DNA of 64,000 nucleotides from Geobacter sp. OR-1. GTDB lineage: Bacteria; Desulfobacterota; Desulfuromonadia; Geobacterales; DSM-12255. The DNA lies in assembly GCF_000813145.1 (NCBI RefSeq), contig NZ_BAZF01000006.1:124001-188000 (forward strand), in the 5' to 3' direction. Below the pieces are notes generated by a model, which made no database searches, had not been told where the DNA came from, and saw nothing but the letters and a program-made list of their open reading frames with translations. Both the position numbers and the translations under genes were made by a program. Positions 1 through 7,484 of the stretch are shown here, piece after piece; position 1 is the stretch's first letter, and the number at the start of each line of letters is the position of its first letter.

Positions 1-390
1 GGCACCCAAACCTTCGGCAAAGGATCGGTTCAGTCGGTCTTGCCTTTACGGGACAATGCCGGACTCAAACTTACCACTGCCAGGTATTACACGCCAAACG
101 GCCGGTCGATTCAGGCCAAAGGGATAACTCCCGACATCATAGTCAATCGTTTATTGCCGCAGGAGCCTAAGAAGAACCAAGCGGATCAGGAACTGAAGGA
201 AAATGATCTGGAAGGGCGTTTGAAACCTGTGGAGAAACCGGGCAAACCCGCGGCAAAACCCGCTCCGGACAAGCCGGTCGTAACAAAGATCGATGAAGAG
301 GTCAAGAATGACCATCAGCTGGCTCGGGCCGTTGAACTCCTCAAAGGGCTCGATATCATGAGCAGCAGGGTACCCGGCGCAGCAAAATAG
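1..390 (+). CDS. C-terminal processing peptidase (S41 family), C-terminal part only
   Basis: The reading frame is open from the first base of the window and ends with TAG at 388-390, so only about 129 C-terminal residues are present. The opening residues [12 protein letters not shown] carry the conserved GKGSVQ segment that holds the catalytic Lys of the Ser/Lys dyad of Ctp/Tsp proteases. It is followed by the family-typical [17 protein letters not shown] and GITPDI stretches. The PDZ domain and the catalytic Ser lie upstream, outside the window. The tail is Pro/Lys-rich and low in complexity. Members are exported periplasmic proteases that trim protein C-termini. Family assignment is secure; the substrate is unknown. 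A terminator hairpin follows. Confidence 0.93.
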   Translation, partial: GTQTFGKGSVQSVLPLRDNAGLKLTTARYYTPNGRSIQAKGITPDIIVNRLLPQEPKKNQADQELKENDLEGRLKPVEKPGKPAAKPAPDKPVVTKIDEEVKNDHQLARAVELLKGLDIMSSRVPGAAK

Positions 391-441
391 CTTCCCGCTA
401 TAGATGTGAGCCCTCTCTTTCCTAGTTAGTTATAAGTGAAT

Positions 442-473
442 AGGCCGGCGGCTGTCCCCCGGCCTTTACTTTC
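442..473 (+). terminator. Rho-independent terminator after the Ctp protease gene
   Basis: AGGCCGG at 442-448 pairs perfectly with CCGGCCT at 459-465 around a 10-base loop, followed by the T-rich run TTACTTT. It lies about 50 bases after the stop codon of the protease gene and before the next operon. Confidence 0.75.
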
Positions 474-588
474 CCCTGTTAACCTGTCCCCTTTCGGAAC
501 AATTCCCCCTGCACTTGATAAAACAGAGACATTGTGAAATAGTGTAACCAGTTAAATACCTAAACAGAAGGAAGGGATTACCATCCCG

Positions 589-2232
589 ATGTACTGCGAA
601 TTCTTCGGATTCAGGGAACAGCCGTTTGCCATAACGCCTAACCCTCGTTTCATTTTCCTGAGCAAACACCACCGGGAGGCATTCGCGCACCTGCTCTACG
701 GCATCGAGAGCCATGCCGGCTTCATCGAACTGACCGGAGAAGTCGGGTCCGGCAAGACGACCATTCTCCGTGCCCTTCTCGGCCAGTTGGACGACGCAAC
801 CCATCATACGGCGCTGATATTCAATCCAAGGCTTTCTGCCGATGAACTGCTCCGGACCATCAACCGGGAATTCGGTATCCTTTCCACCGGTACTATCGAC
901 GAATTGATGCACGACCTCAACCAGTTCCTGCTCAACGAAAACGCCTCCTCCCGAACCGCGATTCTGGTTATCGATGAGGCACAAAACCTCGACCCCGCTG
1001 TTCTTGAGCAGATCAGGATGATTTCTAACCTGGAAACCGATACGGACAAGCTCATTCAGATAGTCCTCGCCGGGCAGCCGGAACTCAGCAACTTGCTGGA
1101 AAGCGAGGGACTCCGCCAATTGAACCAGCGGATCAAGGTCAGATTCCATCTCCCTCCGCTCGACTTTTCCGACATGGTGTCCTATATCGACCACCGGCTT
1201 GAAATTGCCGGAGGGTGGAAAGCGGCAACCTTTGCCCCCGGTGCTTTAAAAAAGATCTTCAAGTATTCCAAAGGACTGCCGCGCCTCGTGAATGTGCTCT
1301 GCGACCGAGCCCTGCTGATCGGCTTTACCGAAGAATCCCGGCAAATATCGGCTCAAATGATTGATCATGCCATCAAGGAACTCCGGCGCGAAAAACCCAA
1401 GAGGGCATTATCACCATTGATCTGGCGACTGGCTTTCGCCGCGGCTATTGCTCTACTGCTGGTCGCGGCAGGCTTTATGGCCGGCAAACGGACAACACCC
1501 GCAAAGTCGAACAATTCCGAAGTAAAGCCTGTGGCAACAGCGGCGGCAACAACGGCCTCGAAACCGATACTGGAAAAGTTGCGGCACGACCTGGCGCAAA
1601 CTGGTGAGATTGACTGTGCCATGCAAAGCTTCAATGAACTGGCAAGGCTTTGGAACCTGAAACCGGTTGTGGAATACCAGGGGAAGATCGTGCAGCGCGG
1701 CCTGGGGCTCGTTGCCGCCAGGCGCGGCATGAGATTGCTGCATCTTACCGGAGCAAATATCCGTGATATTGCCGCGGCGAATGCCCCTTGCCTACTGGAA
1801 CTAAAACTACCCGGTATCAACGGGACCCGATATCTCGCCCTGACCCGTATCGAATCAGAACAATTTTTCTTATTCTCTCCGGGGTCGAAAACATCCATGG
1901 CAATAACTGAGCAGGAGTTGACAGCCAACTGGACCGGCAGCGCATATTTACCCTGGCGCAACAACCATAATCTCCCCGATTCTTTTCCATCCAACAGCAG
2001 TTCGCCGGAAGTACGTCGATTACAGGCGATGCTCGCTAAAGCGGGCAGTTATTCGGGAACTCCGACCGGAACCTTTGATGCTGCGACCAGGGACGCGATC
2101 AGGAAATTCCGGCTGAATCAGTTCATCTCAGAAGACAGGATGCCGGGAGCCAGAACTCTGTTGCATTTATATCGGGCCAGCGGGGAAACAAGGGAACCAT
2201 GCCTGAACAGCAGGGGGAGATCCAAGGTATGA
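589..2232 (+). CDS. gspA: ExeA/GspA-type AAA ATPase with peptidoglycan-binding domain
   Basis: This 547-residue protein begins MYCEFFGFREQPF, the standard start of ExeA/GspA. The N-terminal AAA domain (about 1-270) has Walker A GEVGSGKT near residue 49 and a Walker B-like ILVIDEAQNL near residue 124. A single membrane segment follows at about residues 281-300. The C-terminus (about 465-530) has a peptidoglycan-binding repeat (SSPEVRRLQAMLAKAG and TGTFDAATRDAIRKF). In Aeromonas ExeA, with ExeB, binds peptidoglycan and helps insert the secretin ring of the type II secretion system. The gene overlaps gspB by 4 bases (ATGA), the usual gspA-gspB pairing. Other T2SS genes are not in the window. Confidence 0.92.
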   Translation: MYCEFFGFREQPFAITPNPRFIFLSKHHREAFAHLLYGIESHAGFIELTGEVGSGKTTILRALLGQLDDATHHTALIFNPRLSADELLRTINREFGILSTGTIDELMHDLNQFLLNENASSRTAILVIDEAQNLDPAVLEQIRMISNLETDTDKLIQIVLAGQPELSNLLESEGLRQLNQRIKVRFHLPPLDFSDMVSYIDHRLEIAGGWKAATFAPGALKKIFKYSKGLPRLVNVLCDRALLIGFTEESRQISAQMIDHAIKELRREKPKRALSPLIWRLAFAAAIALLLVAAGFMAGKRTTPAKSNNSEVKPVATAAATTASKPILEKLRHDLAQTGEIDCAMQSFNELARLWNLKPVVEYQGKIVQRGLGLVAARRGMRLLHLTGANIRDIAAANAPCLLELKLPGINGTRYLALTRIESEQFFLFSPGSKTSMAITEQELTANWTGSAYLPWRNNHNLPDSFPSNSSSPEVRRLQAMLAKAGSYSGTPTGTFDAATRDAIRKFRLNQFISEDRMPGARTLLHLYRASGETREPCLNSRGRSKV

Positions 2233-2930
2233 GCTCAATTCTCAAGGCTCTTCAGAAACTTGAGCGCGACAAGGACATCCGCCGGACAAGGGAGCCGGAT
2301 ATTTCGACTGCAGTTAAAATGTCCAGTATCCCCGGAAACAGGCACACTAACCGTTGGGTCGTCCCTGCCCTTGTCGTCGTAGTGGCAATGATCTCGATCC
2401 TTGTGACGTTCGCAATCATGGGCGGCTTCTCGGCAAGCAGGAAGACCGCACTCCAACCAGTACCGCAACCGGCCCGGACAAGCCAACCTGCGGCTGCCGG
2501 CGACCAGCCGGTACAGCCCACTGACGTTTTCGACTCCCGCATACCTGTAACCGCATCAGATGCCAACCTAGCGGCACCTGCCGCAAAACCTACGCCAAGC
2601 CAGACCAGACGGGCATCGATCCCGACGTTGCCTTCTTCGCCTACGGAGGCAAAATCCCCAGCAGCTATGCCTCCTTCCATCGAGACAGCGCCTACGGCGC
2701 AGCCGCCAACTCCGCAGCCGGAGGAGGCCGATCCGGGTTCAAAAATAAAAATCAGCGGGATTGCCTGGCAGAAGGACAGCGCTGCCAGAATTGCAGTGGT
2801 CAACGGTTCCGCGGTATCGGAAGGGGGGAATGTGGCGGGTGTTAAAGTGGAACAGATTTTCCCCAACAAGGTAAGGTTTTCCCAGGGTGGAAAATCATTC
2901 GAAGTTTCACTCGACCATGAAGGTCAGTGA
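2229..2930 (+). CDS. gspB: General secretion pathway protein B (GspB)
   Basis: Partner of GspA in type II secretion. The ATG at 2229, overlapping the gspA stop as ATGA, is preferred to an upstream ATG at 2199 because GspB proteins start MSSILKALQKLERDK, exactly as here. The protein has a short cytoplasmic N-terminus, one membrane segment (about residues 38-62), a long Pro/Ala-rich periplasmic linker and a C-terminal GspB/PilP-like domain (KISGIAWQKDSAARIAVVNG, then GVKVEQIFPNKVRF). That domain resembles GspC/PilP homology regions. Length 233 residues. The pair probably scaffolds secretin assembly. Confidence 0.88.
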   Translation: MSSILKALQKLERDKDIRRTREPDISTAVKMSSIPGNRHTNRWVVPALVVVVAMISILVTFAIMGGFSASRKTALQPVPQPARTSQPAAAGDQPVQPTDVFDSRIPVTASDANLAAPAAKPTPSQTRRASIPTLPSSPTEAKSPAAMPPSIETAPTAQPPTPQPEEADPGSKIKISGIAWQKDSAARIAVVNGSAVSEGGNVAGVKVEQIFPNKVRFSQGGKSFEVSLDHEGQ

Positions 2931-2952
2931 TTCTTGGACAGGCTCAACTCAA

Positions 2953-3786
2953 TTATCTTGTCAGCGTTAACAGTACCGCTCCATAGACTGCCCAGGCAAG
3001 CACCCCGACAGTCAGCACGGCGCATAACAGTGACAGGAGCCGATGGAATGCATTTTCGCTCCCCTGCTCCTGATAACCGAGCAGCATCCCGAGCAGTATT
3101 CCTCCCAGCAACCCGCCGCCATGACCCCAGTTGTTTATTCCGGGCATCATCAAACCGAACAAAACAAGACCAACTACCCATCCGCTGACTTCCCGGTATA
3201 CCATCGCGCCGTAAGCGCCGCCCCGGCTCTTGCCGAAGTAAAGCAGCGCCCCGATCAGACTGCAGACAGCGGCGGAAGCGCCAATGGTAAAATAAACCCC
3301 TGCAAACCATGACAACCAGAATCCGATGATCCCGCCAATGGTGTAGATGACGAACATTCTGCTGGCGCCATACTCCTGGCTCACCCAGGGTGCAATCTGG
3401 CGCAACGCCATGAGGTTGAAAACAAGGTGCAGTATGCCGCCATGGAGGTAATTGGCAGAAACCAGGGTCCAGTAACGCCCAAACTGTTCAATCGGCAGAG
3501 TGCCGGTACCGCCGAGCACAAGGAGGGCGGTTTGACCCGGAGACATGAAACTCAAAGGGTTGAGGCCGTCCCCCCGGTGAGAACTGATCATCAGGGAAAA
3601 TATATACATCCCTATATTCACGGTAATTATGGCTCTGACAAGCCAATCGCCGTCCAGCGCCCCACGGGTCCAGGCCGCCGAAGCCAGCAAAGACGAGGGA
3701 CGGGCCGCTCCGCACCATGAACAGGTAACTTCTGTGCTGCCGATAATCTTTCGGCAACGAGAGCAGAGCATTGCTCTTTGAGCCAT
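2953..3786 (-). CDS. Rhomboid-family intramembrane serine protease with N-terminal zinc ribbon
   Basis: Polytopic membrane protein of 277 residues. The N-terminus has two Cys pairs (CSRC near residue 8 and CSWC near residue 22) that look like a small zinc ribbon, placed before the first membrane segment. The rhomboid core shows the HGGILHLVFNLMAL motif of TM2, the catalytic Ser in GASAA (Ser171; the usual motif is GASG) and the catalytic His in the last helix (NWGHGGG, His222). The ATG at 3786 is favoured over a TTG two codons upstream because AAGGGG lies 7 bases before it. Substrate unknown. Convergent with gspB. Confidence 0.9.
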   Translation of the reverse strand: MAQRAMLCSRCRKIIGSTEVTCSWCGAARPSSLLASAAWTRGALDGDWLVRAIITVNIGMYIFSLMISSHRGDGLNPLSFMSPGQTALLVLGGTGTLPIEQFGRYWTLVSANYLHGGILHLVFNLMALRQIAPWVSQEYGASRMFVIYTIGGIIGFWLSWFAGVYFTIGASAAVCSLIGALLYFGKSRGGAYGAMVYREVSGWVVGLVLFGLMMPGINNWGHGGGLLGGILLGMLLGYQEQGSENAFHRLLSLLCAVLTVGVLAWAVYGAVLLTLTR

Positions 3787-4023
3787 TGACAACCCCTTGG
3801 GGATATATCCCGCTTACTTTACTAATATGATAATGCAAAAATGACCGGATGCATCTGAACCTTTGAGCGGTGATACCATTTCAACCGGACGGAATCAATA
3901 GACAAAAGGGATCAGTTTGCGCCTGGCCTGTCTCCTTCTTGACATTGAACAGACCTGTTCCCATTCTAAACAACCTCTCACGACTCAGATCGATAACATG
4001 CTGAAATTACGTAAAACTAAAAT

Positions 4024-4038
4024 TGGCACGCAATTCGC
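4024..4038 (+). promoter_or_regulatory. Sigma-54 (-24/-12) promoter
   Basis: TGGCAC, five bases, then TCGC with the invariant GG and GC elements in the correct register of the sigma-54 consensus TGGCAC-N5-TTGC (one mismatch in TTGC). The start of transcription would fall near 4050. It points away from both neighbouring genes, into the short structured stretch that ends in a terminator at 4115. Confidence 0.65.
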
Positions 4039-4049
4039 TATAAGCATAA

Positions 4050-4115
4050 TCAAGGAAGAAATTACTCTTCCTTCCTTTCGCCTCGGTGCTCCCCTCCTGC
4101 ATCGGGGCTTTTTTT
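4050..4115 (+). ncRNA. Candidate sigma-54-dependent small RNA (two hairpins plus U-tract)
   Basis: Between two minus-strand genes, a plus-strand sigma-54 promoter is followed after about 12 bases by a perfect 8-bp hairpin (AAGGAAGA at 4052-4059 with TCTTCCTT at 4066-4073). A 9-bp hairpin follows (CCTCGGTGC at 4081-4089 with GCATCGGGG at 4099-4107, two G-U pairs) and runs into seven T's. The second hairpin and T-run form a textbook terminator. The loop of this hairpin is TCCCCTCCT, a C-rich sequence able to pair with Shine-Dalgarno sequences. No credible reading frame lies in the transcript. The RNA would be about 65 nt. Function is inferred, not known. Confidence 0.55.
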
Positions 4116-4173
4116 ATCCAACAGCCCGGAAGCGAAAAATCACTCTCATGCTCTGCCGGATATGTAAACCGGT

Positions 4174-5058
4174 TCACTTTGCTCCGGCGCTCTTCTCTCC
4201 GGCAATTTCCAACCCTGTTTCCCTGCTAATCCGGTCGAGAAACTCCTGTGCCGCTTTCTGCTTGTTCTGTTCTCTGAGCAGATTTTGCATGTAACCTTTC
4301 GATTCGTCAAAAGAGGCTGTTCTCTGCTCTTTGCGCTCGTCAATCTTGACAACATGATACCCGAAAGAGGTCTCAACCAGCTGCGCAGCCTCCCCCGGTT
4401 TCAGACCCAAGACCGCTTTTTCAAATTCCGGGGAATTGGTCTTGCCTGCCGACAGATAGCCCAGATCGCCACCGTTGGCAGCCGAATCGGTATCTTCGGA
4501 CTGCTCCTTCGCAATCTTGTCAAACGCCTCTCCCTTCCTGATCAGCTGCAGGATGCTCTCCGCCTTGGCCTTGGCCTTTTCTTTCAGCTCTATGGCTGAA
4601 TCCTTCGGGGAAGAGATGAAAATATGGCGAACCTTTACCGCTTCGGGAACAAGGAAATCCTTTTCATGCTCAGAATAATACTTTTTCATCTCTTCGTCGG
4701 TCACCGCAACATTGGCAACGATCACCTTGCTCAGGTATTCCTGCGCCAGGAATTGATCGATGAGATTGCTGACCAGTTCCTTGAACTCCGGCTTCCGGTC
4801 GAACCCTTCCTTTCTGGCTTTTGCAGCAGTCGCTTTTGTCAGGAGCAGCTGTCTGATGAAATTGTTTTTCTGTTCCACACTCCCCTGGATCGCCTTTTGC
4901 GCCTCAACGGAAAGATTGCTGAGCAACCGGTCGAAATCAGCCTCGCGCAACACAAAATCACCGGTCTTGCCGACAACCGGGTTCAATTCCTCAGCATGAA
5001 CAACGCCGGTAAGCAAAACTACGAATGCTGCAATCAATGTAATAAATCTGGAAATCAT
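4174..5058 (-). CDS. Periplasmic peptidyl-prolyl cis-trans isomerase, PpiC/parvulin type
   Basis: The ATG at 5058 gives 294 residues starting with a signal peptide (MISRFITLIAAFVVLLTG, cleavage after VHA) and is preceded by GGAG; a longer reading upstream is not signal-peptide-like. A SurA-like N-terminal helical domain (residues about 25-130) is followed by a parvulin domain (about 135-235) with VKVRHIFISSPKDS, GGDLGYLSAGK, FGYHVVKIDERK. Enzymes of this kind catalyse proline isomerisation and assist folding of exported proteins. C-terminal tail is helical and charged. It stands alone, 135 bases after dinB on the same strand. Confidence 0.92.
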   Translation of the reverse strand: MISRFITLIAAFVVLLTGVVHAEELNPVVGKTGDFVLREADFDRLLSNLSVEAQKAIQGSVEQKNNFIRQLLLTKATAAKARKEGFDRKPEFKELVSNLIDQFLAQEYLSKVIVANVAVTDEEMKKYYSEHEKDFLVPEAVKVRHIFISSPKDSAIELKEKAKAKAESILQLIRKGEAFDKIAKEQSEDTDSAANGGDLGYLSAGKTNSPEFEKAVLGLKPGEAAQLVETSFGYHVVKIDERKEQRTASFDESKGYMQNLLREQNKQKAAQEFLDRISRETGLEIAGEKSAGAK

Positions 5059-5193
5059 GACTTTCTTCTCCGTAAAATTGGTTTTCCGGCGGCAAGCGCC
5101 TTTGACGAAGCAGCAGTGTAACATATTGTGTCGGTCATGGCCATGCCCGCATACAGGCTTCGAACCCAAACTGATACCGTCAATCGATCCCAG

Positions 5194-6444
5194 CTACTTC
5201 ACCTCTACATTCCTGAGCCCGTCCGGCCGCCAGGCCGGGCTGATCACCTTGCTCCCCTTGTCCCGGAGTTTCCCGGCGTCCAGCAGACTCCCGAAAGTGA
5301 CGGTAAAATTGCCGTACCGGTCGTTCACCGCATCCATGGCGTCCGTCAGAAACAGCTCTTTCCGCTGTTCCGTCAGCAGGGGGAGCTGGTCGCTGTCGTA
5401 ACGCAGGTTCGACAGCCTGACCCCAAGCAGCCTGACCGGCTGGGTCAGGACTATGCTCTCCAGGATGGCTGTGATCTCCCGGTAGATATCCTCGCTCCGG
5501 TTGATGTAGCAGGACAACGTCTCCTGCCTCCCCACCCAGGTGTCAAAGTCGGCGTAGCGGATCGACAGGGTAACGGTTTTCCCACGGACACCATACCGCC
5601 TGGCCCGCCGTCCCACCATCTCGGACAGCTGCAAAAGGTAGGTGAGTATCTCGCGCCGCTCATTGATATCCGTGTCCAGCGTCATGCTGTGGCCGACCGA
5701 TTTGACCTCAGCCGCCTCCTCGGCAGGGATCACCGGGGAATCGTCTTCGCCTCTCCCCATCCGGCTCAGGTGATCTCCGACGATCCCGAACTTGTTCCTG
5801 AGTATTGCCACCGGGAACCGTCCCAGCTCGCCGCAGGTCCGGATGCCGAGCAGGAAAAGCTGGCGCTCGGTCTTCCTGCCGATGCCGCACAGCTCCTTGA
5901 CCGGAAGCCTCTCGAGAACCCGCTTTACCTCTCCTGGCTCAATGACGGTCAGGCCGTCCGGCTTTTTCATCTCGGAAGCGAGCTTGGCCAGCATCTTGTT
6001 GGGAGCGATGCCGATGGAACAGGTCAGGCCGAACTGCTCCCTGATTCTCTCCTTGAGCAGAGCGGCAATCCGTTCGGCAGAACCGAAGATCTCAAGGGAA
6101 TGGGTGACATCTAGAAACGCCTCGTCGATGGAGAACACCTCCACCAGCGGAGTATAATCGCGCATCATCTCTATGATCCGGGTCGAGGTCCAGGTGTATT
6201 TCCGGTTGTCACCCACGACAAAGATCAGCTGCGGACACGCCCGCTTTGCCTGCCAACTGTTCATGCCGGTCTTGACGCCAAAGGCCCGGGCCTCGTAGGA
6301 TGCGGTGGTGACTACTGTCCGGCCCCGGCCGATTACGGCAATCGGCTTGCCGCGCAGTTCCGGGTTCCGCTGTTGCTCCACCGAAGCAAAAAAGGCATTC
6401 ATATCCACGTGCATGATGATTCTGCAGCTCTCTGCACGGGTCAT
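5194..6444 (-). CDS. dinB: DNA polymerase IV (Y-family translesion polymerase)
   Basis: 416 residues. The ATG at 6444 overlaps the TGA of the upstream small gene (ATGA), which fixes the start; the reading upstream of it is not DinB-like. Catalytic motifs are intact: MHVDMNAFFASVEQ near the N-terminus (first metal-binding Asp) and VFSIDEAFLDV (the Asp-Glu pair). The thumb helix-hairpin-helix LCGIGRKTERQLFLLGI and a little-finger domain follow. It copies past damaged template bases, with low fidelity. Third gene of a lexA-orf-dinB unit, so SOS control through LexA is likely. The extreme C-terminus does not show an obvious beta-clamp motif to me. Confidence 0.95.
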   Translation of the reverse strand: MTRAESCRIIMHVDMNAFFASVEQQRNPELRGKPIAVIGRGRTVVTTASYEARAFGVKTGMNSWQAKRACPQLIFVVGDNRKYTWTSTRIIEMMRDYTPLVEVFSIDEAFLDVTHSLEIFGSAERIAALLKERIREQFGLTCSIGIAPNKMLAKLASEMKKPDGLTVIEPGEVKRVLERLPVKELCGIGRKTERQLFLLGIRTCGELGRFPVAILRNKFGIVGDHLSRMGRGEDDSPVIPAEEAAEVKSVGHSMTLDTDINERREILTYLLQLSEMVGRRARRYGVRGKTVTLSIRYADFDTWVGRQETLSCYINRSEDIYREITAILESIVLTQPVRLLGVRLSNLRYDSDQLPLLTEQRKELFLTDAMDAVNDRYGNFTVTFGSLLDAGKLRDKGSKVISPAWRPDGLRNVEVK

Positions 6445-6695
6445 GACAGATCGACCTCTACGTTTTCCAGAAGCCAGACCTGCTCGGTGGCGTTGTAAAC
6501 CAGCTCGTAAAGCGTGGCGCCATCCGTGACGGCGTAATGGAGCAGGAGATCGTTGCCATCCCTCTGCTGCCAATGGTAAGTGACCTCCCGGACCGTATGC
6601 TTCTCACGCTTCCAGTCGAACCAGACCGGCCGGAGCCTGTTGCCGGGGCCGTGGATAACGGCAACCCGGATATATTCGCTTATGCGCTGCAACAT
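6441..6695 (-). CDS. Small conserved-type protein of the lexA-dinB cassette (possibly DUF6504-like)
   Basis: 84 residues with no membrane segment and no signal peptide. It is rich in Trp and Tyr and reads as a small beta-strand-rich domain (RPVWFDWKREKHTVREVTYH and ATLYELVYNATEQVWLLENV). Small proteins with this layout, annotated as DUF6504, are found beside translesion polymerase genes in other bacteria; that identification is from memory and tentative. It starts 14 bases after lexA and overlaps dinB by 4 bases, so it is almost certainly cotranscribed and translationally coupled to the polymerase. Confidence 0.75.
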   Translation of the reverse strand: MLQRISEYIRVAVIHGPGNRLRPVWFDWKREKHTVREVTYHWQQRDGNDLLLHYAVTDGATLYELVYNATEQVWLLENVEVDLS

Positions 6696-6709
6696 ATATG
6701 GTAGCCGCC

Positions 6710-7315
6710 TTAGCCGATGTCGCGGATGACCTTGACCGCCTTGCCGATGATCGCCAGCTCCTCTCCGGCAGGGACGATTATCGCCTCCATGTTCGGATTG
6801 CGCGGCTGCAGCCTGATATGGTCCCGTTCCCGATAGAAACGCTTCAGGGTGGCCTCACCGTCGATCATGGCCACTACAATATCGCCGTTTTCGGCGGTCT
6901 GCTGGGGCCGGACCAGGACCAGGTCTCCTTCGATGATGGCATCGTTGATCATGGAATCCCCCCTGACGCGCAGAAAGAAGGTTCCGCCCCGGAGTTGCAG
7001 CCGCTCCAGCGGATAATAACCCTCGATATCCTCGATCGCCAGCGTCGGCATACCTGCCCTGACAATGCCGACAATGGGGAGTGCAATCATTTCCGGCCGC
7101 GGCTCCCGCATCAGGATGATCCCCCTGGAACTCCCGGATTCCCGCCGGAGATAACCTTTTTTCTCCAGCGTCTTCAGATAGTGGAGAACAGTGATATTGC
7201 CGCTCGTGCCGATATGACCGGCGATCTCGCGCAGAGTCGGCGGGAGGCCCTTGTCGTCGATCCGGCTGGCAATAAAATCCAGGACCTGTTGCTGCCTGGG
7301 GGTGAGTTTTTCCAT
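6710..7315 (-). CDS. lexA: LexA repressor (SOS regulator, S24 autopeptidase)
   Basis: 201 residues, normal length. N-terminal winged helix (residues 1-70: LTPRQQQVLDFIASRI, LPPTLREIAGHIG). The self-cleavage site Ala-Gly is in GIVRAGMPTL. The catalytic Ser is in RGDSMINDAII and the catalytic Lys in GEATLKRFYRE. It represses SOS genes and is inactivated by RecA-stimulated self-cleavage. It is first in a unit with a small protein and dinB, and diverges from tex. CAGGTG precedes the ATG. A short palindrome overlaps its likely -10 box, consistent with autoregulation. Confidence 0.96.
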   Translation of the reverse strand: MEKLTPRQQQVLDFIASRIDDKGLPPTLREIAGHIGTSGNITVLHYLKTLEKKGYLRRESGSSRGIILMREPRPEMIALPIVGIVRAGMPTLAIEDIEGYYPLERLQLRGGTFFLRVRGDSMINDAIIEGDLVLVRPQQTAENGDIVVAMIDGEATLKRFYRERDHIRLQPRNPNMEAIIVPAGEELAIIGKAVKVIRDIG

Positions 7316-7343
7316 TTTTGCACCTGTATCTCACGAAAGGGTA

Positions 7344-7359
7344 ATTGTACCATTTGGTA
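7344..7359 (-). promoter_or_regulatory. lexA -10 box with overlapping palindrome (candidate operator)
   Basis: On the minus strand a TACAAT -10-like box (7349-7344) lies 29 bases upstream of the lexA start. It overlaps the 12-base inverted repeat TACCA-TT-TGGTA (7348-7359, given on the plus strand). Position and symmetry suit a repressor site. It does not fit the GGTT-type LexA box that I recall for Geobacter sulfurreducens, so assignment to LexA is inference. Confidence 0.4.
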
Positions 7360-7484
7360 TAGCACCATAAGAATCTGAAGTCAAGGCACCGGGTTTGTTC
7401 CCCCTTCCCATTTCCGCGTCGCTGTAGTAGTATGCTCGCCCCGCGCCGTCAGGCCGATTCGATGATTACCAGACAGGAGCAGCA

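Noticed and set aside
3917-4294. Open frame of 125 codons on the plus strand
   Set aside because: It runs through the sigma-54 promoter, the terminator hairpin and the end of the PpiC gene on the other strand, and its composition is not protein-like.
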